Below are positions 16,955-26,458 of a DNA stretch of 40,985 nt, piece after piece (position 1 is the first letter of the stretch; every line of letters starts with the position of its first letter). Origin of the DNA: Chthonomonadales bacterium (GTDB lineage: Bacteria > Armatimonadota > Chthonomonadetes > Chthonomonadales > CAJBBX01). A model generated the notes under the pieces. The model made no database searches and was not told the origin of the DNA. It saw only the letters and a program-made list of their open reading frames with translations. A program made the translations under genes and the position numbers. The stretch covers positions 1 to 40,985 of the forward strand of contig DAIDHP010000036.1 in NCBI GenBank assembly GCA_027459625.1, written 5' to 3'.

Positions 16955-18412
16955 CTATCTTCCCATCAATTGGGACAGTTCCATCGCATCGATCAACTGT
17001 GAGACATTATTTTCCCCGTCACAGGTGAATAGGTTATCTCCGATGACATCCTTCAGCCCCTCGCACTTATCCTTCGATAGTTTGTAGCTAGCCTCCGCAA
17101 CAACTGAGCCAGCGAACATATATTCGCGAAGAGCATGCGTCTGGTTACTTGGCACTTTATATTTCCCATCTGAGTTCCTGCTATTAAGGTCCTTTGCGAA
17201 AGACTTCAATTTCTCCAAGGAATGAGCTTTGCCCCATTTATCAGTTTGTTCTTCAATTAGATAAGGGCCTCCATACAGGCGATCGGTGCCGATGGTTAGT
17301 TCGCGCCTTATACTTTCGAGGCTGGTCGGGGAGCTGTCATATACGACATGAAAATCCAACGCGGAGACACTCTTATTTTCGTATTTGGTTTTCACCTTTT
17401 TGGCTGATACCACCAATCCCTCCGCGATGTCGTAGGCGACTGAAAATGGATAATGAGGCTTCACCACTGCGATCCCTGCGCATGCCGTGGCGCCGCAGGG
17501 AAGTATGGATTTTATAACCTCGTTGCTCTTTGTATTATCCTGAAACGCTTTCAGGTATGATTCCGTGAAGGTTACGGCATTCTTGCCAAGACATAACAGA
17601 GTCAGATCATCCCCGCCGAAAATCAAAGGAATAGCTCTTACCTGATGATCATTCTCCTTGATCTTCATCAAAGCTTCCTTGCAAGCGTCACGCGCGCAAG
17701 TATCCAATGACTCGGAGAAGGCCTTTAGTTTCTTGATATAATCTTCATCATTTGTAGATTTAGCGTAATCTTCGAAGTTCATAAATATCTGGCCCATCCC
17801 ATTGCCATCGGCATGGACAACAGCAAGCCATTCCCCCTGCTTTGTCAAGTCCTCGATATCCTTTGGAAATTTCAGCGAGGGGAATATTTCCTCCAATCGG
17901 TCATATGCGCAATTTGCGGCATTTCGTTTAAAAAAACTGACTTTCGAAAGTCTGCGAGTATCATCACCCACTTTTATTTCCTGATAGGCGGGAAGACCAC
18001 TGGATGAACAGATGTCAAGGATGGGAATCTGTTGGAATCTATAATGCACTCCGGGAATTTCAGAACGAATGGATGCTATTTTCCGGTGAACTTGAGGTAT
18101 CGCTTTGTGAATAGAACCCTCTTCGTATTCGACATAAGCCCCGGTGATATCCAGACCAGGAGCTTCCTTGAGCGCCTTCAGGGTGATGCTCCCGATGAAG
18201 GCTTTGGCTGCATCCTCACACTCCGTGCGCAAATAGGCTTTGCCCGAAGAAGCAAGCAACAATACAACTTTGGGATATTTCGACACCTCCGTTTCAACCC
18301 ACTCCTTACAACTGATGAGTGTCAAATAGGATGCTCCCACGTTCTCCCTCAGACGGTTTGTTGCAAAGATATAGCCTTGGTTGCCGGAGGTTTCCATCAA
18401 TATCAAAAACAT
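16955..18412 (-). CDS. cas10: Cas10 large subunit, compact, GGDD present, no HD domain
   Basis: At 485 residues this is much shorter than typical Cas10 (about 700-900). It begins MFLILMETSGNQGYIFATNR directly with the first palm region, so the N-terminal HD nuclease is absent. The cyclase palm carries WLAVVHADGNGMGQIF (Asp202) and IPLIFGGDDLTLLCL (GGDD at 266-269), the residues that make cyclic oligoadenylates from ATP. Downstream, ATACAGIAVVKPHYPFSVAYDIAEGLV is the usual Cas10/Cmr2 helix region after the palm. It is the first gene of the operon, with GAGAGGA upstream of the ATG and a 152-bp gap to the preceding nucleoside hydrolase gene. Without HD, defence must depend on RNA cleavage and CARF signalling. 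Confidence 0.93.
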   Translation of the reverse strand: MFLILMETSGNQGYIFATNRLRENVGASYLTLISCKEWVETEVSKYPKVVLLLASSGKAYLRTECEDAAKAFIGSITLKALKEAPGLDITGAYVEYEEGSIHKAIPQVHRKIASIRSEIPGVHYRFQQIPILDICSSSGLPAYQEIKVGDDTRRLSKVSFFKRNAANCAYDRLEEIFPSLKFPKDIEDLTKQGEWLAVVHADGNGMGQIFMNFEDYAKSTNDEDYIKKLKAFSESLDTCARDACKEALMKIKENDHQVRAIPLIFGGDDLTLLCLGKNAVTFTESYLKAFQDNTKSNEVIKSILPCGATACAGIAVVKPHYPFSVAYDIAEGLVVSAKKVKTKYENKSVSALDFHVVYDSSPTSLESIRRELTIGTDRLYGGPYLIEEQTDKWGKAHSLEKLKSFAKDLNSRNSDGKYKVPSNQTHALREYMFAGSVVAEASYKLSKDKCEGLKDVIGDNLFTCDGENNVSQLIDAMELSQLMGR

Positions 18413-18564
18413 AATGCAGTCCTCTCTTCATTTACAATTTAATTGCGAGAGCAATTATCGGAATTCGGAAATAAATACAGAGTGAACGCGCCATCCATCA
18501 GGCATGCGGAATGTCCATCGCCATTTGCGCGGAGCAATCATCGCGAAACTCACATATGCCTCCC
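18413..18564 (-). promoter_or_regulatory. Likely promoter region of the cas operon, with a palindrome
   Basis: This 152-bp gap is the only sizeable one upstream of cas10 and should carry the operon promoter. A 16-bp palindrome, AATTGC-GAGA-GCAATT, lies at 18441-18456, about 30 bases before the cas10 start. On the minus strand a GATAAT-like -10 box overlaps its upstream flank. The palindrome could be an operator or a short mRNA hairpin. No strong -35 box is obvious, so the promoter call rests mainly on position. Confidence 0.35.
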
Positions 18565-19596
18565 CTATCCGAAGCATAACTCCTTGAATCTGCGCAGGAA
18601 CAAATCTCCATTCACGGATAGAATCACCTTGACATGAGGCGGTATGCCGGCAACGCCGAATTCTCGCAGGATATTCAGATCGGCCCCATCAATGCGGCTT
18701 AACACCTCCAAGCAGGTGGGATTGAGCCAGGGGTTTCGAGGGCGCCGATCGATGATCGTCATTCCCTGTGCGGCGCCATCGGTCACCACATTCACGTGAT
18801 GAAGTTCGGATTTAATAATGATATCCGGCCAAATCGCCACCCCCACCGCAAGTGGATCGTGCAGGTAGCATCCATCAAAGTTTTCCTGTCTGCGGTAAAA
18901 ATCCATGTACATTCCCGTTATCGCTTTAACGAAAGCACCGATATCGGAGGGATTTCGAGTAACTTCCTGTTCAATCTCCTCTCTGCCCAGAGGACATTGC
19001 ATGCATGCGTCAAGACCCACAACCGTCATGGGCACACCGAATGAAATAACTTCCTGTGCAGCGTCCGGATCGCAGAAAGCGTTGAACTCGGCGACCGGCG
19101 TAATATTGCCGGTGGTGGCGAAAGCGCCGCCCATCCAGAATATCTCCTTGATAGCTCGCATGGCCTCCGGATCCTTGCTGATAGCCAGTGCGATATTCGT
19201 CAGGGGACCGGTGACGATAATCACAAGGTCCTTCGTCCAGCGACGCGCTGTGTTCAGGATTATATCCACTCCATTCTCCGCAGCCAGTTCGGAGAGTAGA
19301 GGGTCGGGGTATGTATCCTGCACCCCGCCGAGGCCGTCAGGACCATGAATTCCCCCAGCCCGAAACGGGCTTCGGCGAACGGGGCGGGAAGAGCCACGAG
19401 CGACGGGAATCCGATGATTGGGATCAACGATCATCATCGTTTTAAGCGCGTTCAAGGCGCATTGATCCAGCCCCACATTTCCTCCGCAAATCGTGACCGC
19501 CTTCACATCAAGCATTTTGGATTTTAGCGCGAGGATAATCGCCAGCGCATCATCAACACCGGGATCCATATCAAGTATGACGGGAATTCGATTCAT
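18565..19596 (-). CDS. Nucleoside hydrolase (inosine/uridine-preferring family)
   Basis: A 343-residue protein with the diagnostic N-terminal Asp cluster IPVILDMDPGVDDALAI (residues 4-20), which binds the catalytic calcium and ribose. Family features continue with GGNVGLDQCALNALKTM, HGPDGLGG, IIVTGPLTNIALAI and NAFCDPDAAQEVI, followed by the C-terminal HDPLAVGVAIWPD with the conserved His-Asp. It hydrolyses the N-glycosidic bond of ribonucleosides for base and ribose salvage in the cytoplasm. It sits alone upstream of the cas operon on the same strand; read-through into cas10 is possible but there is no functional link visible. Confidence 0.95.
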   Translation of the reverse strand: MNRIPVILDMDPGVDDALAIILALKSKMLDVKAVTICGGNVGLDQCALNALKTMMIVDPNHRIPVARGSSRPVRRSPFRAGGIHGPDGLGGVQDTYPDPLLSELAAENGVDIILNTARRWTKDLVIIVTGPLTNIALAISKDPEAMRAIKEIFWMGGAFATTGNITPVAEFNAFCDPDAAQEVISFGVPMTVVGLDACMQCPLGREEIEQEVTRNPSDIGAFVKAITGMYMDFYRRQENFDGCYLHDPLAVGVAIWPDIIIKSELHHVNVVTDGAAQGMTIIDRRPRNPWLNPTCLEVLSRIDGADLNILREFGVAGIPPHVKVILSVNGDLFLRRFKELCFG

Positions 19597-20770
19597 GTAT
19601 GTGACTCCTTATTTAGAGATATCATGCCGAGGATCAAGGTCATTTCGCAATAAATATTAGCATGAATAAGTACAGGGATTTGCTTGTTTTGAACCACGTC
19701 TGAATTTCCAGCGTGCATTGACTATGTATGAATAGCAATCTACGTTTCGAGATGTTAATGGATAGAAAACTCCTTCCATGCTGGCTTCTTACGGTGCGCG
19801 GCGAAACACAGTTGTTTTAAGCATACCCATAATTCGTATATTTCCCAACATATCATGTACGATTAATTGTACCTATAGACTTTGATATAATTCCATTTAT
19901 CATAGTCTTATAATCAAAAAAGCGGTTTTTTCTTTCGTATAGGGGTCAGTCGAAAACAAGCTGAACCGCTATCAGGTAATGATCGTCATGAGATAACTTC
20001 GATTGCCTCATCCTCTCGCTGTGGTCGGCACTGCTTGATAGAGAGTGTTTATCCCCTTCATACGGCTGTTTGTTAACAACATGGTAAGTAATTGGATATT
20101 CACAACATACAAGCCTTCATCGTGTTTGTCAGCTTTTTCGTTTATAAGAAAACTCGCAATCGAATAAAAAATCATTGCACATTTATTTCCTGTATTGATA
20201 GACTTTTTCCAAAGGAGCCTTAGATCCTATGGAAATGTGGAGGTTACTCCTTCAGGCAGCTCTCACACACGAGTGAATCAACCTTTGTTCCTAACACTAT
20301 TACAATTTCAGGAGTTCATGGCAGTGACTTCGATGGAATCTTAGCGCGGAGATATGTTCGTCGTTCGAGGAAGTTCGGATGTCGTGAATGGCTGCAAAGC
20401 GTAGATATGACTTGTATTCTTCGAGTTTTCGGTTTGTGCGAGTGGAATTTTCGTTGGGTGGCAGGATGAATATGATGCTCCATGTTTTCATGGTCAAATT
20501 CAACATTGGTTCTGGGATGAAGTGGAACAATCCGGTCATCGGGGGCGCAAAAAAAATCCTCTGAATCATCATGGTGTCAGACATTTACAGGCCATAGGGT
20601 TAAAGAATTATGATCAATAGCTATGACTATCCATGATATGAGGAGTTGAATCTAGAATCATATATGCATAGGGCTTCAACTCATCTGATTTCAACGGATA
20701 TTCAAGTCGGATGCGAAACAGTATTTTATTTCTCTTTTTGATTCCTCCATAATGGTAATTTAGTGTATCA
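19597..20770. other. Non-coding stretch, no recognisable gene
   Basis: I see no convincing gene here. The longest frame is a 94-codon minus-strand ORF (20300-20584) without a ribosome site or recognisable similarity. A short region near 19912-19935 has an A-run then a T-run around GCGG, but no clear terminator hairpin. The stretch is AT-richer than its neighbours and may be decayed DNA. The promoter of the nucleoside hydrolase should lie close to its left end. Confidence 0.5.
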
Positions 20771-21823
20771 TCACCTTCCCGTAACCTTTATCCCCTCGTC
20801 CAATGCGATGAGGTAGTTCTCCACGGGCATGTAGTCGGTGAGGGAATTGCCGGTGCCAAGAGCGTAGAAGCCGTCGTTATAACACTTTTCGATTTTTTCG
20901 CGAGCGTATCGTCGGATCTCCTCCTCCGATTCACGGCAGAGGAAGTCTACGTCCAGTCCGCCGAGCGGCGTGCAGCGGTCACCGTATTTCGCCTTGAACT
21001 GCTCCACGGGCATGATGGTCTCTTCGAAGGAGTGCTTCGCATCAATCTTGCAGTCGGTGATGATTTCGTCATACACCTCCCCGAGATTTCCGCAGGAGTG
21101 CAGGATGAAAGGCAATCCGTGATCATGCGCCGCTTGAACCATCTTCTTGTAGGTGGGGAACACCAGTTCATGCAAATCCTTGGGCTTTAGGAACGTGGCG
21201 GTTTTGAAACCCAGATCGTCTCCTTGGCGCAAGGCGCAGATGCCATCCATGGTAGACAACTGCCTGTCCGCGCTGATGTGGAGGGAGCCTATGCGTTCGA
21301 AAACAAGACGCACCAGTTCGGGGTTGTCAAACAGAAGCAAGGAGAGCCCCACAACCCCCAACATGTAGGTTGCCCACTCATAGGGGCCGGCTCCCACCCC
21401 TCCGACAATCTTGACTCCCTCCGGCAGCATCTTCGCCACCGTCTCGAAGTGACGAAAGTCAATGGGGTTGCTTTCAACGGGCCAAGGATACTTTTCATAC
21501 TCCTCCATGGAGGTGATGCAGACATGCTCCTCGCTACCCGCAGAGACCGCGCCGGCTTTGTGATCATGCGTGGGCAACGGGCAGTTTAATCCTATCTCCA
21601 TGGGGATGACGTCGTATCCCATGCTCATCCAAAAATCAACGTAGACGCGCCAATACTCGTCCTCATTCGGGTTCATCCTGTCAAAAGGTCTGCCTGTTTG
21701 ACGAGCGATGAATCCCGGGCTGGCGAGATGCTCGTAGAAAGGCAGATGGGATGGTTTCTCCTTTCTCCGGAGAATCTTTAAAAACTGAGTGTAATCCGGC
21801 TGGCGTTTGATGGTCCTTGGCAT
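20771..21823 (-). CDS. Uroporphyrinogen decarboxylase (URO-D) superfamily protein
   Basis: The 350-residue protein has the URO-D/methylcobamide methyltransferase barrel pattern: GGVGAGPYEWATYMLGVVGL near 140-160, LRQGDDLGFKTATFLKP, FILHSCGNLGEVYDEII with the metal-type His-x-Cys-Gly, and the C-terminal GGLDVDFLCR, GFYALGTGNSLTDYMPVENY. It is more like the divergent URO-D-like proteins of environmental bacteria, often next to sugar-catabolism genes, than true HemE, as it lacks the HemE N-terminal signature. Substrate is unknown. It lies 29 bp after the DUF4832-type gene and is probably cotranscribed with it. Confidence 0.85.
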   Translation of the reverse strand: MPRTIKRQPDYTQFLKILRRKEKPSHLPFYEHLASPGFIARQTGRPFDRMNPNEDEYWRVYVDFWMSMGYDVIPMEIGLNCPLPTHDHKAGAVSAGSEEHVCITSMEEYEKYPWPVESNPIDFRHFETVAKMLPEGVKIVGGVGAGPYEWATYMLGVVGLSLLLFDNPELVRLVFERIGSLHISADRQLSTMDGICALRQGDDLGFKTATFLKPKDLHELVFPTYKKMVQAAHDHGLPFILHSCGNLGEVYDEIITDCKIDAKHSFEETIMPVEQFKAKYGDRCTPLGGLDVDFLCRESEEEIRRYAREKIEKCYNDGFYALGTGNSLTDYMPVENYLIALDEGIKVTGR

Positions 21824-21852
21824 TGTTTGGTTCTCCTTATGTGCATCTCCTG

Positions 21853-23283
21853 CTATTTCAAGGTAATCGTACCCACTTTGTATCTATGATTTCCGTCATC
21901 GTTGGGCAGGGGCAACGCTATTCGCGGCGTGCCGTCCCTGTAACCCACGGAGACGTAAAGATTGTAGGTTCCGGGAAGGGTTGTGGGGGCGTATAGCCCC
22001 GCTCTGAACTCCGATCGGTGCGGGGTCTCCGGCGCTTGGTTGGGCGGACCAACTTTCAAACTGCGCATGTCGAGCGTATCATCGGCGAGCGCCGCGACTA
22101 TGCCCCCTTTGTCGTCCTTGATGGTTAATGTCATGAATCCTCCCGGATAGCACGGCGCCACACCGGCGTTCGCCCAAACTGATTTGACCGTGAAGGGTTT
22201 TCCAATTGTCACGACCTTGGGCCAATCGATTTCACGAAGCTGCAGTCGGTATCCGAGCCGAAGATTGATCTTGTTGATGGTGTCTCTATTCGCCTCAAGG
22301 AACTCATGCGGCCACCAGTGGATGGAAAGATAGCTGGCGTGATAGTCCTCCACCGCCTTTTCCAGCAATTCGCCGCTCCACGCGCCTCGCTCCTTGGATG
22401 ATCCGTAATGCTCATGTTCCAGTATGACAGGCAGTTTCGGCCAAAACTCCTGTGCAAGCTCGGAATGGTACCAGGAGTTAGGCGGCGGCTGCACGAGGAT
22501 GCTGTCATCGCGCAAGGTGACGCCCCTCTCCAAACCATAGTCGGCTAATGGCAGATGTGCGCCTGGTGTTTGTGGACCGTTGACATCGTCATTTAGAACC
22601 AAAAGCGTGTGATGAAAATGCTTCAAATAGAGATTGATGTGCTCCTTGACGATCTTTTGCGTGCGTACGGGGGAAACCTGAGAGCTCATCATGGTGTGTC
22701 CCTCGCCCCACAACCCGAATGAGCCGATATCCACGAAAGCCACATGCGGGTTGCCGTCGTACCTTTCACCCATCGCCGCGAGGAAGTCGTCCAGTTTTTT
22801 CAGAAAAACCGGATCACCGAAATTGGGATCGATGATGGAGCCGTTGGGCGTGGGACCCTTGCCAAACTCATAGGGGACCTCCTTCGCGCCATCCTTGAAG
22901 ACCCACTCCGGAGTAGCGTATTTCAACCAGTTTTCGGAACAGGTGATCCGAAACGCCACCTGCTTGCCCTTTTCGATCCACCTCTGCGCTGGGGTGTCCA
23001 GCATCGCCCAGTTGAAACGACCCTCCTGAGGTTCCACATACGCCCATGGCACGCGAAGGTAGACGACGGAAAGGCCTGGGAAATCATCCACGGTATCGGA
23101 TGGAGCGAGTTTGGAGCCGTAGTTCGTGGGGATGTTCGAGTAGAACATCAGGGTCCAGCCCATTGAGGGGTTCACCAACGCCTGCCCTGTGTCCTTCGGA
23201 CGCAAGGTGTTGTATTGGTTGTCGGCGAGGGATGGAACGTTTAAAATGGCGAGGATGAGAACGCCAATCAGGAATTGGTTCAT
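21853..23283 (-). CDS. Secreted DUF4832-type TIM-barrel protein (putative glycosidase)
   Basis: The protein begins MNQFLIGVLILAILNVPSLA, a signal peptide, so it is exported. The segment LVNPSMGWTLMFYSN, followed by VYLRVPWAYVEPQEGRFNW and VAFRITCSE, is the usual start of the DUF4832/GH-A-like barrel, and VAFVDIGSFGLWGEGH contains a likely acid/base Glu. A C-terminal beta-sandwich (VKSVWANAGVAPCYPGGFMTLTI) matches the DUF4832 module. I chose the ATG at 23283 since AGGAGAG lies directly upstream and the signal peptide starts there; the frame extends to 23319. A role in carbohydrate breakdown is inferred from architecture; no substrate is evident. Confidence 0.85.
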   Translation of the reverse strand: MNQFLIGVLILAILNVPSLADNQYNTLRPKDTGQALVNPSMGWTLMFYSNIPTNYGSKLAPSDTVDDFPGLSVVYLRVPWAYVEPQEGRFNWAMLDTPAQRWIEKGKQVAFRITCSENWLKYATPEWVFKDGAKEVPYEFGKGPTPNGSIIDPNFGDPVFLKKLDDFLAAMGERYDGNPHVAFVDIGSFGLWGEGHTMMSSQVSPVRTQKIVKEHINLYLKHFHHTLLVLNDDVNGPQTPGAHLPLADYGLERGVTLRDDSILVQPPPNSWYHSELAQEFWPKLPVILEHEHYGSSKERGAWSGELLEKAVEDYHASYLSIHWWPHEFLEANRDTINKINLRLGYRLQLREIDWPKVVTIGKPFTVKSVWANAGVAPCYPGGFMTLTIKDDKGGIVAALADDTLDMRSLKVGPPNQAPETPHRSEFRAGLYAPTTLPGTYNLYVSVGYRDGTPRIALPLPNDDGNHRYKVGTITLK

Positions 23284-23538
23284 GATCTCTCCTTTCGAAA
23301 CACGGACGCCGTCACGCATGTCGAATGGCTTTGAAGCAACAAAGTGTGTTTTAAAAGCGTCTTGGATAATAGTTTAGTCCATATATCCCCTTTTTTCACC
23401 ATGTGAAGTGACGAACGTAACGCGCTGAAAGCTGTATTTGTTGTGAGAATTGGGATTCGAAACAGGATGGATTAATGGAAATGTAAGTCCATATAACACG
23501 TACGATTTTGTTGGACAACACAGATTTCCCACGCCTGC

Positions 23539-23638
23539 GCGAAAGTGTATCCGAGCAGCGAACGCAGTGAGCGCGGGTAACCCCCGCCGTCAACGCCAAT
23601 GCGAAAGTGTATCCGAGCCGCGAACGCAGTGAGCGGGT
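23539..23638. repeat. Two direct copies of a ~38-bp dispersed repeat
   Basis: Copies at 23539-23577 and 23601-23638 both read GCGAAAGTGTATCCGAGC and then GCGAACGCAGTGAGCG, differing at a few positions, and start 62 bp apart. The core GAACGCAGTGAGCG also occurs inverted at 26227-26254 (near identical) and 23834-23867 (diverged). The family is therefore spread over 2.7 kb of gene-poor DNA and is probably a genome-wide intergenic repeat. Confidence 0.8.
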
Positions 23639-23833
23639 GTCCCCCCGTTAAAGCACCCCGCCCGCACGAAAGTGAACTTCCGCGTTGAAGAAAACGAAAT
23701 CCCCCAAGGGGATTTCCCAACCCTCCATGGTTTTGTCAGCGCAAACCGGAGATTTATCTCCGGGTATGGGTGTTCACGGCATACCCGACACCTCAGCACC
23801 CGACCCATGGGGCATGTCGGGTAAACATATCAT

Positions 23834-23867
23834 GCACGCTCACTGCGATCGCGGCTTGTATCGGGCG
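23834..23867. repeat. Diverged inverted copy of the dispersed repeat
   Basis: The sequence GCTCACTGCGATCGCGGCTT followed by GTATCGGGCG is the reverse complement, with some changes, of the core at 23611-23637. It is followed by GTATGATAGTCAAACAAC, which resembles the downstream flank of the copy at 26227 (GTGCGGAGATCAAACAA), so the repeat unit may be longer than the core. Confidence 0.6.
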
Positions 23868-24293
23868 TATGATAGTCAAACAACACCCGCGACCGGTCAT
23901 CCGATACCCAATATCCGGCAATGGAGCGCGGGGAGTGCCGCGCTTGGATTCCATAGCCTCCGCACCCATGACGCGCTTCGCCCCGCACGCCTTAAAAAAT
24001 CTTTCTACGCCATTTCCGCATTGCGTCCTCTGGCGTGAGTTTATAGTTAGCGGTGCATGACATCACCTCGATTACGAGGCGCCTATAAGCATTATGTTTG
24101 CGGTGATCACCATAGTGTCATTCATCCTGAAAACAGATGTTCCAAAGGTTCACCGCAAGACCGCCGTTCCTCTCAAAGGAAAACGGGGTTTTCGAGCAGG
24201 ACGGTTGTCTTACCCGCGTTGTCAGCGCTCCATCAACGGAAGACAGGTACTGTTATAATAAAAATGTCAGATATGGAGTTTTGGAGAGAGCCC

Positions 24294-24647
24294 ATGGAAA
24301 TTCATGAAACCGATTTATCGAATGATGATTATCCCAGGTGTGCCAAGTGTGGCAGTCATAATCTGGGTAAGACGATCAAGCACAGATATGGATTCGCCAC
24401 GTTTCTGGGCATCTTAAGCACCATTCTGTCAACCTACACTTCTATTAATCTCGGTTTTAATTTGGGATTCATACACGATTTGCACAAGGGCGACTACTGC
24501 AAGAACTGCGGTTCATGGGATATTTTATACGAACCTCCTAAGAAGAAGGTCAAGCCGGAATACCTACCTGACGCTATCGTGGCGTGGTCGTTGTTTGCCG
24601 TAATGATATTTCTAACGTTAATGTTTTTGATATTCGCCATAAGATGA
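24294..24647 (+). CDS. Small zinc-ribbon membrane protein, function unknown
   Basis: A 117-residue protein with two CxxC knuckles, YPRCAKCGSHNLG near the start and GDYCKNCGSWD about 50 residues later, forming a zinc ribbon whose two halves are separated by a hydrophobic stretch (TFLGILSTILSTYTSINLGF). A second hydrophobic segment, AWSLFAVMIFLTLMFLIFAI, ends the protein. The start at 24294 has GGAG seven bases upstream; an in-frame ATG at 24264 and longer upstream frame lack ribosome sites. I do not recognise a named family. Confidence 0.65.
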   Translation: MEIHETDLSNDDYPRCAKCGSHNLGKTIKHRYGFATFLGILSTILSTYTSINLGFNLGFIHDLHKGDYCKNCGSWDILYEPPKKKVKPEYLPDAIVAWSLFAVMIFLTLMFLIFAIR

Positions 24648-24883
24648 GCGTGAGATGAAACAAATCACGTTGACTTGGAATAAGGAAGAACCTCTGTCAA
24701 GTTTCTTCATGACGTTGACAAGGGGTCATTTTAATATAACAGCGTGGAATTGGAACAAAGACGGACGGCAAAGAGTACCACCGAGGTTACCGTCTTGGAA
24801 TATTATGTGACGCCCGTCGTCTAAACAAGGATAGTCGAAATAGCCGCATCCTGGTGCGGAATGGTCATAATGGAGATGATGCC

Positions 24884-25003
24884 ATGAAAGATAAAGACGG
24901 AGTGAACTCGTTTCTGATAATCATGGGGGTTCTCCTTCTTCCCATTTTTTGGCCCATATTCGCTCTATTAATTCTTGACAGAATACTTAGGAGAAAACAA
25001 TAA
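24884..25003 (+). CDS. Possible 39-residue single-pass membrane protein
   Basis: A short frame, MKDKDGVNSFLIIMGVLLLP followed by IFWPIFALLILDRILRRKQ, with one long hydrophobic segment and a positively charged C-terminus that would stay in the cytoplasm. GGAG lies eight bases upstream of the ATG. Its size makes the call uncertain, and no family is recognised. A 51-codon frame at 24655-24810 between it and the zinc-ribbon gene is less convincing. Confidence 0.45.
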   Translation: MKDKDGVNSFLIIMGVLLLPIFWPIFALLILDRILRRKQ

Positions 25004-25392
25004 GATGGTTATAAATGATACAATGGGAGGAGTTGGAGGTGAGAATTTGATGGAAATTCAGACCCGCATTGAAACGAGGCGCGTGATGAATTAGTTCCGG
25101 ACCTCCATGGTTGTCATAACCCTTAGATGAAAGGCGGTAAAGTGTAAACGTTTAAATGGAACCAGTGTGGAAATGAAACAATATCCTTCACGAAGCCATA
25201 AGCGTATGGTTCGCTCCGCTTACATTTTAGATGGAGCCATTACCGAAGTGTAGGGTTGAATCGATGGTCGGGTTTCGGGTTGAAAGTTCATGGCTCGACG
25301 CAGGGTAAAGGTTCCATCTCACACTATAGCTGAGGCGTTATAGGTATATCTGCAAGAAGCATAATTTATCTGCAATCGTGGCGTCTGTATAA
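25004..25392. other. Gene-poor stretch, possible remnant of a zinc-ribbon gene
   Basis: No intact gene is seen. Around 25165-25210 one frame reads FKWNQCGNETISFTKP before a stop, which looks like one half of a zinc ribbon with a Cys lost. A partner half is not in frame, so a decayed short gene is possible but weakly supported. Confidence 0.3.
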
Positions 25393-25518
25393 GCGCACGG
25401 AGGCGTTTCAATAGCCACCATCGTAACATTTCTTGAGATTCCGGTTCAAGGAAAGAGTATATCATTCGTTCTGCAAAATGGTCAACTTGGCATTTCCAGT
25501 TCTGCATCCAGCGTTTTC

Positions 25519-25854
25519 ATGATGCCTAATGGGAGTTATACCGTTATCACCCAGAGCGGGTCCAAGTTTGTCGGTTTCCTTGGGGCAGGCAATCAGACAT
25601 TGTGTTATCCGCCCCAGCCATTTCCTCAAAATAACATGCAAACCGGAGTAATACCTGACTGGGCGGTAATTTTGCTACTTCTGTTGTCCGCGCCAATAGG
25701 AATTATTTTCATGTGGTGGATGACACGCTGGAGTCTTACGACAAAGCGAGTCATTACTGGCATCTGGATTGCCTTGTTAATTTTATCATTCATCATTATG
25801 ATGATCCCGATTATTATGTCTATTATTTTAAATAGCACCCCTCCCCCAAGCTGA
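25519..25854 (+). CDS. Small membrane protein, possibly 5'-truncated
   Basis: A 111-residue product with two hydrophobic segments (DWAVILLLLLSAPIGIIFMW and VITGIWIALLILSFIIMMIP). The frame is open from 25393 with no ATG before 25519, and the upstream residues (GGVSIATIVTFLEIPVQGKS, then FVLQNGQLG) look protein-like. The true start may thus lie upstream and have been lost by mutation, making this the tail of a broken gene; otherwise it is a short hypothetical protein. No good ribosome site precedes 25519. No family recognised. Confidence 0.4.
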   Translation: MMPNGSYTVITQSGSKFVGFLGAGNQTLCYPPQPFPQNNMQTGVIPDWAVILLLLLSAPIGIIFMWWMTRWSLTTKRVITGIWIALLILSFIIMMIPIIMSIILNSTPPPS

Positions 25855-26458
25855 GCCCTCGGGTTCGGTTCACGCACGGAGAATGATTCCGCAAGCATGA
25901 TTTCAGGGATTTCACGTATAATTCCCCCTTGGAGCGGGATTAATATTGACACATTGGCTCGCGCCGAAGAGGTCACTGGTTCATAACTTGCATCAACGAT
26001 GTCCCCGTCCTTCAAGTACGCTGATACGGATGAGGAAGACTAATATACCACTTCCACCAACCACATTGTTACGAATTATCAAACTTGTTTTGATTTATCA
26101 TGGCAATATCGTAACGCGTCGCGCGGGTTGCCTCGTCGTTTTTTTGGGGGGACATCCTTTCATTCGGCGTTAGTCATGCATGGGATTCCCGCGCCAATTC
26201 CTCTGCGTGATGGGCAATCGCCACATGCCCGCTCACTGCGTTCGCGGCTCGGATTGGGCGTGCGGAGATCAAACAATAACTGGTACGTAATAGCGGGTTC
26301 CCGTAGCCCGATGTTCAAGCCCACTACGATACTCCAATATCGTTTTTCCGGAAAATCGAAGATTCCGTGAATATTGGCGAACTGACCCTAGCACTCAAGG
26401 ATATGCATAATGTGAGTTGGTATATTTGTGATCCGGGAGGGGATTTGCGGAACTTCCG
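25855..26458. other. Intergenic stretch with an inverted dispersed-repeat copy
   Basis: No believable gene in about 600 bp. The copy at 26227-26254 of the dispersed repeat is the only structure I see. Confidence 0.5.
26227..26254. repeat. Inverted copy of the dispersed repeat
   Basis: GCTCACTGCGTTCGCGGCTC followed by GGATT is an almost perfect reverse complement of 23611-23637, 2.6 kb away. It shares part of its downstream flank with the copy at 23834. Confidence 0.75.

Larger units (their letters stand above)
23284..24293. other. Intergenic stretch with short dispersed repeats
   Basis: About 1 kb without a believable gene; several short frames overlap on both strands with no ribosome sites or recognisable domains. 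It contains two direct copies of a 38-bp unit and a diverged inverted copy (listed separately). A TATAAT-like box at 24254-24259 could drive the small zinc-ribbon gene that follows. Confidence 0.5.

Noticed and set aside
20300-20584. 94-codon minus-strand ORF in the gap
   Set aside because: No ribosome site, no recognisable motif, and surrounded by non-coding DNA.
23685-24060. Overlapping plus-strand ORFs of 96-117 codons
   Set aside because: Two frames over the same repeat-containing DNA, no ribosome site and no domain.
24655-24810. 51-codon ORF after the zinc-ribbon gene
   Set aside because: No clear ribosome site and low-complexity Trp/Asn-rich product; left out as a gene.
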